Below are positions 6,755 to 16,176 of a stretch of 64,000 bases of DNA, in pieces (position 1 is the first letter of the stretch; each line of letters opens with the position of its first letter). Origin of the DNA: Bernardetiaceae bacterium. Its GTDB lineage: Bacteria > Bacteroidota > Bacteroidia > Cytophagales > Bernardetiaceae. The notes below the pieces were generated by a model. That model saw only the letters and a program-made list of their open reading frames with translations. It was not told the origin of the DNA and ran no database searches. Location of the stretch: positions 23,795 to 87,794 of the forward strand of contig JAFIER010000046.1 in assembly GCA_020832465.1 (NCBI GenBank). Reading direction: 5' to 3'. A program made the position numbers and the translations under genes.

Positions 6755-8932
6755 ATGATGTCAGACGATAAAATTCAATCTTTAATAGACGAGAGCCCTT
6801 ATTTTAGTCGTGATTTGAGTTGGTTAGAATTTAATTATAGAGTGCTTGACCAAGCCAAATCGGGTGAGCGTAGCCTTACCGAAAAGCTCAAATTTATGGC
6901 AATTACGGCAGCTAATCTCGATGAGTTTTTTATGATTAGGGTTGGAAGTTTGTATAACTACTTAGATTATGGAAAAAAACGTCTGGACTATTCAGGTTTG
7001 CGCGCATTGCCACTAAAAAATAAAATTTATCAACGCACAAAAGAGTTTGTCCGCGAGCAGTATCGCTATTTTTATGACGAGCTTGAGCCACAGTTTGCTT
7101 CCCAAAATTTTCGCATCACGCGCTCCTTAGAAGAGCTCTCGGGCGTTGAGCAACTTTTGGTGTATGATTATTTTGAGCGTACCGTATTTCCGATGCTTAC
7201 ACCTATGGTTTATGACAACTACCATAGTTTTCCGTTGCTTGTCAATAAATTTTTGATATTTGGTGTCGTTACGCAAGACGAGCAGTCAGATACGCATAGC
7301 AATAAAATATCTTTTGTGCAGATACCGCAAAATCTACCTCGTTTTTTTGAAATAGAATCAGAGGATATACTCATATTTGTACCTATTGAGCAGATTATTC
7401 GTGCGCATATCAGTAAGCTATTTCGCAATATCAAGATCGTGTCGGTAACGCTCTTTCGCATCACACGCAATGGCGATTTTACACTTGATGAGAGCGAAGA
7501 TATGGACGTAGATTTTTTGCAAGAAGTGAAGCAAAAACTTAAATCACGCAAAACAGGCAGGGTCGTGCGCCTCGAGACAGAAACTAATATCTCCCGATGG
7601 ATGCTCAAGCTACTCAAAAAACGCTGGCGCATTGATGACGATAATATATTTAAGATTCCTCATTTTATAGACCTCACCGGGCTTTGGCAAATTGTAAAAC
7701 ACAAGAGTTTGCAACATCTAAGTCCAAAATCGCCCTCAACCGTCGTGCCTTTGGCTTGTAGAGATAATGATACGAGTGATATTATGGAAAAACTCCGACA
7801 AAGAGATATTTTCCTACATCACCCCTACAACAGCGTCGAACCACTGATGGATTTATTAGAAAAAGCTGCCGAAGCACCTGATGTATTGGCTATTAAAATG
7901 ACAATCTACCGATTGGCTGAGGACTCTCGTGTAACTAAAGCCCTGCTGCGCGCCGCTGAAAAAGGCAAACACATTTCAGTCCTTTTTGAAGTCAAAGCCC
8001 GATTTGATGAAGAGAATAACATCAAAGAAGCTAAAAGGCTACAAGAGGCAGGTTGCTTTGTTATCTTTGGCGTAAGCAACCTCAAAACCCATACAAAAAT
8101 GATGTTGATTGTACGAAAAGTGGAAGACGAAATCGTTAGATACGTACACATGGGAACGGGCAACTACAACGAAGATACAGCCAAACTCTACACAGATGTC
8201 GGTATGCTTACTACTAATGAAATGTATGGAAGAGATGTATCAGAGTTTTTTAATGCCATAACAGGGCATTCAGTGCCTACTAAATACGAACAAATCCTGA
8301 CCGCACCGCACTATATGCGAGATGCACTCATTGCACTCATACAAAAAGAAATTGAAAGGGCGCAAATAGGTGATTTTGCGGCGGTTGTCATCAAAGTAAA
8401 CTCTTTGCAAGATAGTGATTTGATAGATGCACTTTATGAAGCCTCCCAAGCAGGCGTAAAAGTTAAGCTCATCGTGCGTGGAATTTGTTGCATTCGACCA
8501 CAGAGAAAGGGTTTGAGCGAAAATATTGAGGTTATCTCGCTCGTAGGCGATTATTTGGAGCATTCGCGTTTCTTTTATTTTCATAACGGTGGTGATGCTG
8601 TTATCTATAGTGGTAGTGCTGATGCTATGGTACGAAGCTTCGACCGACGCATAGAATCTCTTTTCAAAATCAATGACCCCCTTTGCAAACAAGAAGCTAT
8701 CAATATTTTGGCTTACAATTTGCGTGATAATGTCAATGCTTACCGACTCGACGAAGACGGTAGTTATATCCCTAAAACACCAAAAGAAGGAGAAGAACCT
8801 TTTAGTGTACACAAAAAATTTTATGATATAACTATTAACGAGGTCATGAACGCACGCCTTTTTGAAACAGAAGAAGAGACTGAAAAAAAAGTAGATACAA
8901 AACCTGAAATAGCGATGCGTATTGAAGGCTAA
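6755..8932 (+). CDS. ppk1: Polyphosphate kinase 1
   Basis: Reversibly polymerises the gamma-phosphate of ATP into polyphosphate; typically membrane-associated. With the ATG at 6755 (6758 is equally possible) the protein has 725 residues, near the family length of about 690-720. The N-terminal domain shows SRDLSWLEFNYRVL and AANLDEFFMIRVG. The catalytic phospholipase-D-like domains contain LKTHTK with the phosphorylated histidine at residue 446 and YVHMGTGNYNE with the second histidine at 465. The 19-residue spacing is the same as between His435 and His454 of the E. coli enzyme. IRPQRKGLSENI and SADAMVRSFDRRIE follow. The gene is monocistronic; no ppx exopolyphosphatase is adjacent. Confidence 0.97.
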   Translation: MMSDDKIQSLIDESPYFSRDLSWLEFNYRVLDQAKSGERSLTEKLKFMAITAANLDEFFMIRVGSLYNYLDYGKKRLDYSGLRALPLKNKIYQRTKEFVREQYRYFYDELEPQFASQNFRITRSLEELSGVEQLLVYDYFERTVFPMLTPMVYDNYHSFPLLVNKFLIFGVVTQDEQSDTHSNKISFVQIPQNLPRFFEIESEDILIFVPIEQIIRAHISKLFRNIKIVSVTLFRITRNGDFTLDESEDMDVDFLQEVKQKLKSRKTGRVVRLETETNISRWMLKLLKKRWRIDDDNIFKIPHFIDLTGLWQIVKHKSLQHLSPKSPSTVVPLACRDNDTSDIMEKLRQRDIFLHHPYNSVEPLMDLLEKAAEAPDVLAIKMTIYRLAEDSRVTKALLRAAEKGKHISVLFEVKARFDEENNIKEAKRLQEAGCFVIFGVSNLKTHTKMMLIVRKVEDEIVRYVHMGTGNYNEDTAKLYTDVGMLTTNEMYGRDVSEFFNAITGHSVPTKYEQILTAPHYMRDALIALIQKEIERAQIGDFAAVVIKVNSLQDSDLIDALYEASQAGVKVKLIVRGICCIRPQRKGLSENIEVISLVGDYLEHSRFFYFHNGGDAVIYSGSADAMVRSFDRRIESLFKINDPLCKQEAINILAYNLRDNVNAYRLDEDGSYIPKTPKEGEEPFSVHKKFYDITINEVMNARLFETEEETEKKVDTKPEIAMRIEG

Positions 8933-8954
8933 GCTATAAGATTGTAAAACAATT

Positions 8955-8989
8955 AGAAATAACTTGTCGCTACGCGAAATGTTATTTCT
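8955..8989. repeat. Hairpin between ppk1 and the next gene
   Basis: AGAAATAAC pairs with GTTATTTCT around a CGCTACGCG-type centre. It belongs to the recurrent hairpin family. An in-frame ATG at 8964 falls inside this hairpin and is not used as the start of the next gene. Confidence 0.65.
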
Positions 8990-9032
8990 AATCGTTCTCT
9001 TATTTTATCACCCTAATATTCCCTATTGCCTT

Positions 9033-10970
9033 ATGATAAAGTCAATAATATGCTCAATTGCACTTATTTTGTGCTGTCTAAATTATGATGCCTATGCCCA
9101 AGGCACAAATTCTAATCGTGCTGAAAGGCTCTATAAAAGTGGCGTAGAAAATCTCAAAGCACGAAATTTTACAGAAGGAATTGCGCTATTAGAAAAAGCA
9201 ATTGCCGCCGACCCCAACTATTTTGAGGCGCACTACTCCTTAGCTATCAACTATGCAATGTTGAGAAAATCCGAAAAAGCAATCATGCACTACCGAGAAG
9301 CCGCACGCATCGTACCTAACTCAGAAGACTATAAAATGCTATACATCAGATTAGCTGAAATAGAATTTAGAGACGGAAACTACGATCAAGCACAAACTCT
9401 TTTTACTACTTTCGCCTCATTTAAAGCGCAAAACGAACAAGAAGAAAACTTTCTAACCGCTGCTAAATTTGGCATCGAGCGATGTAAGTTTGCAAAAAAT
9501 GCGCTTAAAAATCCTGTGCCTTTTGAGCCAAAGCCTATGAGCGATGTGCTTAATTTTAAAGATTTTCAATATTTTGCCGTACTGACGGCTGATGAAGAGT
9601 ATATCTACTTTACAGCCACAGACGGACACGCCAGAGGCCAAGACGAAGACATATTTGTAAGTAAGCAAATAAATGGAAAATGGACAGCACCAAGAGCGAT
9701 AACAGAGCTAAATACACGCCAAAATGAAGGAACTTGTACTATCTCCGCCGACGGACGAACCATGATTTTTACTATTTGTAATGGATCGCCTGATAGACCC
9801 GTTATAGGCAGATGCGACCTATTTATTAGCTATAAAAAAGGCGAAATATGGAGCAAACCCCAAAATATGGGAAGTGCAGTCAATAGCAAACACTGGGATA
9901 CGCAAGCCTCCCTCTCCGCTGATGGAAATACCATTTATTTCGCCTCCGACAGACCTGGCGGATTGGGGGGAGTAGATATTTGGTATAGCACAAGGGACGA
10001 ACAAGGCGAATGGGGAATAGCTCAAAACGTAGGTGCACCTATAAATACACCCGGAGATGAAATGGGCGCATTCATACACGTAAACGGAAGAAGCCTATAC
10101 TTCTCCTCCGACGGACACTTGGGTATGGGCAACTTAGACCTCTTTAAAGCCGAAAAAGATGATAATGGCGTATGGGGGCAACCCAAAAATTTAGGATACC
10201 CTATCAACACTAACGAAAACCAAGTAGGACTTTTCGTAACTTCTGATGGAAAAACAGCAATTTATGCTAACGAAGAAGTAAAAAATGGCGAAATATTATC
10301 GAGCAAACTTTATACCTTCGAACTACCCGAAGAGGTGCGTGCGCAAGTAGCAAGTGCTTATATCAAAGGTACGGTATATGATGCCAAAACAAAAAAGAAA
10401 CTCGCTGCCCATATCAAACTTTATAACCTCGAAAATAAGCAACTTGAATCATCGGTGCGTTCAGACGAAATCAACGGGCAGTATCTTTTTACCCTTAATG
10501 AAGGCGGTGAGTATGCCCTTAATGTAAATGCAAGTGGATACCTGCCAGATAGTAAGGATTTTAATATGAACGAAAATAAAGAAAATCAATCCCTCACTAT
10601 CGATATCTATTTGCAACCCATAGAAAAAGGCTCGAGCATGACCCTGCGCAATATATTCTTCGATACCGATAAAGCTGATTTAAAAGAAAAATCTAAAGTT
10701 GAACTCGATATTTTAGCAAACTTTCTCAAAGATAATCCCAAAATTAAGGTAGAAGTTGCAGGGCATACGGATAACGTCGGAGCGGCTGCTTATAATCAAA
10801 ATCTATCTGAAAGGCGTGCGCAATCTGTTGTAAATTATTTAGTAGAGAAGCAAATCCCAGAAACACAGCTCATTGCCAAAGGTTATGGACAAAGCAAGCC
10901 CGCAGTAGCTAACGACTCTGACGAAAATCGTAAAAAAAATAGACGAATAGAACTCAAAATTTTGGAATAA
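9033..10970 (+). CDS. TPR-PD40-OmpA outer-membrane protein
   Basis: Peptidoglycan-linked envelope protein of 645 residues, with the modular build typical of Bacteroidota. A signal peptide (MIKSIICSIALILCCLNYDAYAQ) supports the start at 9033. TPR-like helices follow (about 30-140: LYKSGVENLKARNFTEGIALLEKAI). Next come PD40/WD40-like beta-propeller blades (about 170-430), with repeated SADGNTIYFASDRPGG-type motifs. A carboxypeptidase-regulatory-like beta domain covers about 440-520 (IKGTVYDAKTKKKLAAHIKLY), and an OmpA domain closes the protein (about 535-645; VAGHTDNVGAAAYNQNLSERRA, RKKNRRIELKI). The build resembles the PorE-like periplasmic component of T9SS, but similar proteins exist outside it, so that role is only a suggestion. 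A terminator follows at 11018. Confidence 0.88.
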   Translation: MIKSIICSIALILCCLNYDAYAQGTNSNRAERLYKSGVENLKARNFTEGIALLEKAIAADPNYFEAHYSLAINYAMLRKSEKAIMHYREAARIVPNSEDYKMLYIRLAEIEFRDGNYDQAQTLFTTFASFKAQNEQEENFLTAAKFGIERCKFAKNALKNPVPFEPKPMSDVLNFKDFQYFAVLTADEEYIYFTATDGHARGQDEDIFVSKQINGKWTAPRAITELNTRQNEGTCTISADGRTMIFTICNGSPDRPVIGRCDLFISYKKGEIWSKPQNMGSAVNSKHWDTQASLSADGNTIYFASDRPGGLGGVDIWYSTRDEQGEWGIAQNVGAPINTPGDEMGAFIHVNGRSLYFSSDGHLGMGNLDLFKAEKDDNGVWGQPKNLGYPINTNENQVGLFVTSDGKTAIYANEEVKNGEILSSKLYTFELPEEVRAQVASAYIKGTVYDAKTKKKLAAHIKLYNLENKQLESSVRSDEINGQYLFTLNEGGEYALNVNASGYLPDSKDFNMNENKENQSLTIDIYLQPIEKGSSMTLRNIFFDTDKADLKEKSKVELDILANFLKDNPKIKVEVAGHTDNVGAAAYNQNLSERRAQSVVNYLVEKQIPETQLIAKGYGQSKPAVANDSDENRKKNRRIELKILE

Positions 10971-11017
10971 TAAAGTGCCAGAGACTTACTTCTGCGGCAC
11001 AAACAACGGCAAGGTTT

Positions 11018-11059
11018 AGCCCTAACAGTCCTCGGAGAAATGTTAGGGCTATTTTTTTT
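11018..11059 (+). terminator. Intrinsic terminator
   Basis: Perfect 10-bp stem AGCCCTAACA / TGTTAGGGCT (11018-11027 and 11041-11050) followed by eight T residues. It terminates the TPR-PD40-OmpA gene. The CTAACA...TGTTAG core is related to the hairpin core of the local repeat elements. Confidence 0.85.
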
Positions 11060-11139
11060 GCAAAGTGTGCGCTTTATTTATCATTTGTAAAAAGATATTT
11101 GTTTCAAAAGTACGACCTTTGTTGTCATAACAAAACAAT

Positions 11140-12342
11140 ATGAAACAAATACAACTTGGATTGAAAGAAAACTGGAAGCAATTCACGCTTTTAGTTATTG
11201 TAAATGCTTTTGTAGGCGGTATGGTGGGCATAGAGCGCACGATTTTTCCTCAATTTGCGGAGCTCGAGTTTGGGGTAGCCTCCAAAACGGCTATTTTATC
11301 TTTTATTACAGCTTTTGGTTTTGCTAAGGCATTGGCTAATTACTACACCGGTAGGCTTGCTAATCAATTTGGACGCAAAAACTTACTATTATTTGGCTGG
11401 ATTCTCGCTATACCCGTGCCTTTTATTTTGATTTATGCAACACATTGGAATTGGGTTATTTTTGCAAATGTACTTTTAGGAATAAGTCAAGGGCTGACTT
11501 GGAGCAGTACTGTTGTCATGAAAATCGACCTTGTAGGCGAGAAGGATAGGGGCTTTGCTATGGGGTTGAACGAGTTTGCAGGCTATTTTGCCGTAGGCGT
11601 ATTAGCGTTTCTAACAGGTTATATAGCAAGTAATTATGGCGTTACGCCTTATCCATTTTATCTTGGAATTTTTATATCTATTGTGGGCTTTGTGCTGACG
11701 CTTTTATGGGTTAAAGATACACGGGTTTTTGTGCAAAAAGAAAGTACTTCGGATAAAAAAGCACCATTAAAAAACGTATTTTGGCAAACTACTTTCAAAG
11801 ACAAAACCTTAAGTGCTGTAACGCAGGCGGGTTTGATTAACAATCTCAATGATGGTATGATATGGGGATTGCTGCCTATAGTGCTTTTGGCATTAAGCTA
11901 CAGCAATAAGGATATAGGTATTATCACGGCTATTTATCCAACGATTTGGGGTATTGGGCAACTTTTTACAGGAAAAATGTCAGACCATTACTCCAAAAAA
12001 GCGATGCTATTTTGGGGCATGCTATTGCAAGGCATAGCCATATTATTTATTCCGTATAGCAGTAATTTTTATGTATTAGCTTCATTATCAGCAATTTTAG
12101 GATTAGGCACGGCATTAGTGTATCCTACATTTCTCGCTACGATTGCGCAGGCGACAAGCCCACAGCAACGTGCAGAGAGCATCGGTACTTTTCGCCTTTG
12201 GCGAGATTTGGGATATGCTTTTGGTGCAATCTTATCGGGGATTGTTGCTGATGCTTTTGGTATCGAGTATGCTATTTTTATGATTGGCGCGCTTACAGTA
12301 GTTTCTGCACTGATTATTCAAATGCGCATGCCTAAGCAGTAA
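11140..12342 (+). CDS. MFS transporter
   Basis: Major-facilitator permease of 400 residues with about 12 hydrophobic helices. The conserved loop between helices 2 and 3 is visible as YTGRLANQFGRKNLLLFG, and the equivalent loop in the second half as FTGKMSDHYSKKAMLFWG. VFWQTTFKDKTLSAVTQAGL marks the central cytoplasmic linker. The substrate cannot be predicted; drug or metabolite efflux is most common for this shape. It converges with the TolC-family gene, and a repeat fills the gap between them. Confidence 0.88.
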   Translation: MKQIQLGLKENWKQFTLLVIVNAFVGGMVGIERTIFPQFAELEFGVASKTAILSFITAFGFAKALANYYTGRLANQFGRKNLLLFGWILAIPVPFILIYATHWNWVIFANVLLGISQGLTWSSTVVMKIDLVGEKDRGFAMGLNEFAGYFAVGVLAFLTGYIASNYGVTPYPFYLGIFISIVGFVLTLLWVKDTRVFVQKESTSDKKAPLKNVFWQTTFKDKTLSAVTQAGLINNLNDGMIWGLLPIVLLALSYSNKDIGIITAIYPTIWGIGQLFTGKMSDHYSKKAMLFWGMLLQGIAILFIPYSSNFYVLASLSAILGLGTALVYPTFLATIAQATSPQQRAESIGTFRLWRDLGYAFGAILSGIVADAFGIEYAIFMIGALTVVSALIIQMRMPKQ

Positions 12343-12528
12343 ATACAAAGGCTGTGTACACCTAGCGGTCAAGTTGGAAAAACAGCAACAGTAGCCCTAC
12401 ACACACTAACAGGTCTGCCAGAACTGTTAGTGCTAAAATTCAGCCATAGACAGCTACTATCACCGTGTTTGCTGTCCCCATCAAATACTACATATAAACA
12501 AACAAGTAAACTAAATTTATGCAAGTAC
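12343..12528. repeat. Composite repeat (family E) between two stop codons
   Basis: This fills the whole gap between the MFS stop (12342) and the TolC stop (12529). Read on the minus strand it starts GTACTTGCATAAATTTAG directly after the tolC-like TAA, exactly as the segment after hisC does at 15339. It contains the core GGGGACAGCAAACACGG (12464-12480), a CACTAACAG / CTGTTAGTG hairpin (12404-12432), and near the far end a GTGTAC...GTCAAGTTGG stretch resembling the family C terminus. It looks like nested or recombined elements. Confidence 0.65.
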
Positions 12529-13914
12529 TTATTCGGCAAAGTTACCACTTACAAAGCGTAATTGAGCTTTGGCTTTAGCATATTTACCAATTAAATCTAC
12601 TGCTTTGAGCCGTGAATCTATATAAAATCTATCTCTGAGGTTTATAAGAAAGAAGGTTGAGCGTCCGAGTTCAAAAAGAGTTTGTTCTCCGTCTCTTAAA
12701 ATGAGTGCATTAGCAACATTTTGTTCTTGCAAATCCCGCATTTTTGATAGTTCTTCTATGCTTTGATGCGCCTGTCTGACTTCGTTGCTAATTCGCTGTT
12801 GCAAAAACGAAAAGCCAAGCGTTTCTTGTTGTAGTTTAATGCGGGACATACCCAGCTTTGCACGTTCTTTACGCAAAAACAAAGGTGCATAAACTGTAAC
12901 GCCCAGTTTGTAATCTTGCATAAAAGCTGCTTCGTTATCAGTTGGATATAAAATAGGTTTTACATCTAAGTTTACTATGGGCATGAGCATAAACTTTGAG
13001 AGTTTTAAATCTACCTCTCGGGCGGCTATTTTTTGCATCGTACTCATGATTTCAGGGTGTTGCTCACGTGCAAATTCAAGCCTACCATCGAGGGAGAATA
13101 CTTCACGTTCGCTTCCAGCACTACTTGGAAATACATCGGGTGAGAGAAAAACAGGCACATTGTCTTCGTCCCACAAAAAGTTGGATAGCATAAGGCGTGC
13201 AGCTTCATAATCAATGAGTGATTGTCTATAATCTACTTCCCTTCGTTGCGTCTCGAGGCGTGCTTCTACGGAATCTATTCCTCTAAACCTACCAAGCTCG
13301 GCTGCGTCTCTTATACCTTCTAAACGCTCCTCGGCAATGCGCACACTCTCTTCTTGCAAAAGCATTTTTTCGTAGCTTGTGTACCAGTCCCAATAAGCTT
13401 TTGCAGCATCAAAATAAAGTTTGTTTATCATTTTTTGTTGCTCGGCAAGCGACATATCATAAAAAATATTGGCTTTGTTGAGCATTGCCCTACGACTATC
13501 AAAAATTAAATTGCGCAAAACGGGTAGCGTGATGCCCGCATAAAGAAGCCCTTCATTGGGTACACGCAATTCTGGATTGAGAAACTCACCCTGAGCACGT
13601 TCATAGCCCGCACTTATATCAAAACCTAAAAGGGTCGGAATCTTTAAATCCCCCTGAAAACGGTTATAATATTGTGTCGTTTTGTACTCCTTTGCCGTAA
13701 GATTAGCATATACCGAAGGCTCAAAAGCACCACGTGCATAACGTATCTCCTCTTGTGCAAATGCTGGCATAAGCTCCGCCTGACGCATCAAAGGGTGATA
13801 AAGCCGTAGCATATCAAAAACTTCTGCTAAAGAGAGGCTGTCCTGAGCTTTAGTGAGAGAAGGACAAAAAAATAAGAAAAATGTAAGAACGAGTAGAATA
13901 GATTGCTTTTGCAT
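12529..13914 (-). CDS. TolC-family outer-membrane efflux protein
   Basis: Outer-membrane channel of 461 residues from the start at 13914, which places the signal peptide (KQSILLVLTFFLFFCPSLTKAQ) at the N-terminus; a start 36 nt upstream would add a basic leader. The body has the two long-helix repeats of the OEP family (EEIRYARGAFEPSVYANLTA; IRDAAELGRFRGIDSVEARLETQRREVDYRQSL; and again LFELGRSTFFLINLRDRFYIDSRLKAV). It would trimerise into a tunnel for an RND or ABC exporter, or for type I secretion. No adaptor or pump gene adjoins it, so the partner is elsewhere. Confidence 0.9.
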   Translation of the reverse strand: MQKQSILLVLTFFLFFCPSLTKAQDSLSLAEVFDMLRLYHPLMRQAELMPAFAQEEIRYARGAFEPSVYANLTAKEYKTTQYYNRFQGDLKIPTLLGFDISAGYERAQGEFLNPELRVPNEGLLYAGITLPVLRNLIFDSRRAMLNKANIFYDMSLAEQQKMINKLYFDAAKAYWDWYTSYEKMLLQEESVRIAEERLEGIRDAAELGRFRGIDSVEARLETQRREVDYRQSLIDYEAARLMLSNFLWDEDNVPVFLSPDVFPSSAGSEREVFSLDGRLEFAREQHPEIMSTMQKIAAREVDLKLSKFMLMPIVNLDVKPILYPTDNEAAFMQDYKLGVTVYAPLFLRKERAKLGMSRIKLQQETLGFSFLQQRISNEVRQAHQSIEELSKMRDLQEQNVANALILRDGEQTLFELGRSTFFLINLRDRFYIDSRLKAVDLIGKYAKAKAQLRFVSGNFAE

Positions 13915-13972
13915 CTTAATATATAAATTTTTTGTCTTAATTTTACGCAATGAAAGCGCAATGATAGAAAAC

Positions 13973-14074
13973 CATACTACTAAACAGGCTCCATCAAGAA
14001 ATAATATTTCTCAAAGAAATGTCATTTCTGAGCCCATTTTTCCATAACGCTATGGAAAAATGTATAGTAGTATG
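13973..14074. mobile_element. 102-bp palindromic element (family B, complete)
   Basis: Complete copy bounded by CATACTAC and GTAGTATG. It contains an AGAAATAATATTTCT / AGAAATGTCATTTCT hairpin (13997-14029) and a second CCATAACGCTATGG palindrome. Flanking 9-mers ATAGAAAAC (13964-13972) and ATAGAAAGC (14075-14083) match at 8 of 9 positions, as expected for an old target-site duplication. It has no coding capacity. Confidence 0.75.
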
Positions 14075-14288
14075 ATAGAAAGCATACATTTGCGCGCTTT
14101 TATTTTGAAAATGAGTTTTTTGAATACCAAAAAACGCCATAAACTTTTATGTAAATACACATTGATTTATGAGTTTACAAAAATAGTTTATTGCAAGCAA
14201 AAATTCACTTTTTGCAAGCAAACTTCTAAAACTTTTATGTTTTGTTAAAGACTATAAGCCACAAGCCTATTTTATTTACCCATATTTT

Positions 14289-15338
14289 ATGAACACTACC
14301 AAAAATATTTTTGATTATTTGCGACCGCACATCGCTGCCCTTAAGCCTTATAGCTCGGCAAGAGATGAGTTTAGCGGAAGCGAAGGCATATTTTTAGATG
14401 CCAATGAAAACCCTTATCAAAACTCCGAAAAAGCACTTAATCGCTATCCAGACCCCTTACAAAAGCAATTAAAAGCGCAAATTGCGATACTTAAAGCCTG
14501 CAAAGCAGAGCAAATTTTTTTGGGCAACGGAAGCGATGAAGCCATTGATTTGCTTATAAGGGCTTTTTGCGAACCTCAAAAAGATAGCATACTTATTACA
14601 CCGCCGACCTATGGAATGTATAGAGTAAGTGCTGATATACATCAAATTCATATCGCACACGCACCCCTGGCACCCGAAACGTTTGAAATTGAGCCAGAAG
14701 ATTTACTCATAAAAGCAAAAGCATCAAAAGCCAAAATTGTTTTTTTGTGTAGCCCCAATAATCCGACAGGAAACTGTCCACTCACGCTACAGCAAATTGC
14801 ATATATAGCCCAAAAACTCGATGCTTTGCTCGTTATTGATGAGGCTTATGCCGATTTTGCGCTCATGCCCTCGGCAATCAAACTCCTCGAGGAACATGAA
14901 AACCTGCTCGTATTACAAACATTTTCTAAAGCCTGGGGATTAGCTGCTTTGAGGCTCGGTATGGCATTTGCCAATCCTAAGCTCATCGCTATTCTCAACA
15001 AAATCAAACCGCCTTATAATATCAATGCACTTACACAGCAATATGCACAAAAAGCATTGGCTGCTATTGAAAATAAAGATAAACAAGTGAGTGAAATTAA
15101 GCAAAGAAGAGCCTATTTAGCAGAAGCACTACGCCAAAAAAGTAATGTAGTGAAAGTTTTTGACTCAGAAGCTAATTTTTTGTTGGTAAGGGTAGATGAT
15201 GCTGATGCTGTGTATCAAAAAATGTTAGCACATAAAATTATCTTGAGAAACCGAAGCCGAGAGCTACACTGCGAGAATTGCTTACGCATAACTATTGGCA
15301 CAGAGCAAGAGGTCGAAATGCTACTCAGGTGTTGGTAA
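14289..15338 (+). CDS. hisC: Histidinol-phosphate aminotransferase
   Basis: PLP enzyme of histidine synthesis that converts imidazole-acetol phosphate and glutamate to histidinol phosphate and 2-oxoglutarate. At 349 residues it is typical of the family. DANENPY near the N-terminus, FLGNGSDEAIDLLIRAF, CSPNNPTGN, VIDEAYADF and the PLP-binding Lys214 in FSKAWGLAALRLG are all present, followed by the ILRNRSRE...LRITIGTEQE C-terminus. It is not within a his operon here, although most his genes are commonly clustered; nearby genes are unrelated. A repeat element begins directly after its stop codon. Confidence 0.95.
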   Translation: MNTTKNIFDYLRPHIAALKPYSSARDEFSGSEGIFLDANENPYQNSEKALNRYPDPLQKQLKAQIAILKACKAEQIFLGNGSDEAIDLLIRAFCEPQKDSILITPPTYGMYRVSADIHQIHIAHAPLAPETFEIEPEDLLIKAKASKAKIVFLCSPNNPTGNCPLTLQQIAYIAQKLDALLVIDEAYADFALMPSAIKLLEEHENLLVLQTFSKAWGLAALRLGMAFANPKLIAILNKIKPPYNINALTQQYAQKALAAIENKDKQVSEIKQRRAYLAEALRQKSNVVKVFDSEANFLLVRVDDADAVYQKMLAHKIILRNRSRELHCENCLRITIGTEQEVEMLLRCW

Positions 15339-15430
15339 GTACTTGCATAAATTTAGTTTACATGATTATTGGTGGGGGTAGCAAACACGGCGATAGTAGT
15401 TGCCTAAGGCTGAATTTTAGAGCTAACATA
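15339..15430. repeat. Repeat (family E) directly after the hisC stop
   Basis: GTACTTGCATAAATTTAGTT follows the TAA immediately, as it does at the TolC stop at 12529. It contains the shared core GGGGGTAGCAAACACGGCGA (15374-15393) and a GGCTGAATTTTAG stretch also present in the 12343-12528 copy. The far end is not defined. Confidence 0.6.
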
Positions 15431-15480
15431 GTCCCTTACCCCCCTCGCCTAATTACTTGACCTTTAATAAATATTTGTGC

Positions 15481-15579
15481 GCTATAAGTTACTTCCGAAG
15501 CTGGAGCTTCGGGCTACATTTTTTAAAAACTGTGAAGGCTGAAACTATCTAAGTTGATTTACCAACTTGACGTACACCC
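15481..15579. repeat. Partial family C repeat
   Basis: It carries the CCGAAGCTGGAGCTTCGGG palindrome, then TGAAGGCTGAAACTATCT, AAGTTGATTTACCAACTTG and the terminal GACGTACACCC (ending 15579), all in the same order as the right half of the complete copy at 49191-49358. The left end is missing. Confidence 0.7.
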
Positions 15580-15604
15580 ATGTAAAATCATGAGTATAGG
15601 CGAG

Positions 15605-15656
15605 CTTGTTTACAACATGTTTTTAAGGATTTTAATAAAAACATGTTGTAAACAAG
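15605..15656. terminator. Long hairpin between convergent genes
   Basis: A perfect 21-bp inverted repeat (15605-15625 with 15636-15656, arms beginning CTTGTTTACAAC) with a 10-nt loop. It lies just 3' of the HNH gene (minus) and downstream of hisC (plus). A short T-rich tract follows on the plus strand. It may work as a bidirectional terminator, but the stem is longer than usual and could be a remnant of an element. Confidence 0.5.
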
Positions 15657-15672
15657 TCTTTTGCCACTAACA

Positions 15673-16176
15673 CTAATGCAACAGATAGGGTTGCCATGAG
15701 TCATCACCTATGCGTGAAAAGTCTCTTAAAAACATCACAAAAGTAGGCTTAAAAGGCTCATAAGGCAAGTTCATGCCAATTTTTTCGAGCGAATAATTGC
15801 CTTTGTGTGAGTTGCAACGCTGGCAGGCTGTAACCAAATTAGTCCAAGAAGTTTTACCGCCTTGCGAACGGGGTATGACGTGGTCTAGGGTGAGTAATGC
15901 TTTGTTGCGTTCCCCACAATATACACATTGATAATTGTCTCTTTTGAAAAGATTCTGACGTGAAAGCACCACGCCCCTATAAGGCACTTTGACATAACGC
16001 ATCAAACGAATGACCGATGGCATAGGAAAAGAACGAGATACAGTACGCAAAAAGCCATCTTTTACGCTACTTACAAGTTCTGCTTTTTGCATATATACCA
16101 ATACAAAAGCCTTGCTTGCGCTGCATACAGAAATCGCCCGATAATCAGCATTCAAAACCAAAACTTTACTTTTCAT
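15673..16176 (-). CDS. HNH endonuclease
   Basis: Small HNH protein of 167 residues. The zinc-binding HNH fold is visible as CVYCGER, then LTLDHVIPRSQGGKTSWTNLVTACQRCNSHKGN, giving two CxxC pairs and the catalytic DH with a downstream Asn. The N-terminal MKSKVLVLNADYRAISVCSASKAFVLVYMQKAEL is typical of a chromosomal HNH family widespread in Bacteroidota and Cyanobacteria, whose role is not established. No intron, restriction methylase or phage gene is near, so a restriction or homing role has no support from the context. Confidence 0.9.
   Translation of the reverse strand: MKSKVLVLNADYRAISVCSASKAFVLVYMQKAELVSSVKDGFLRTVSRSFPMPSVIRLMRYVKVPYRGVVLSRQNLFKRDNYQCVYCGERNKALLTLDHVIPRSQGGKTSWTNLVTACQRCNSHKGNYSLEKIGMNLPYEPFKPTFVMFLRDFSRIGDDSWQPYLLH

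Noticed and set aside
8964..9032. Upstream in-frame ATG of the TPR-PD40-OmpA gene
   Set aside because: It falls inside a repeat hairpin, and the signal peptide begins at the ATG at 9033.
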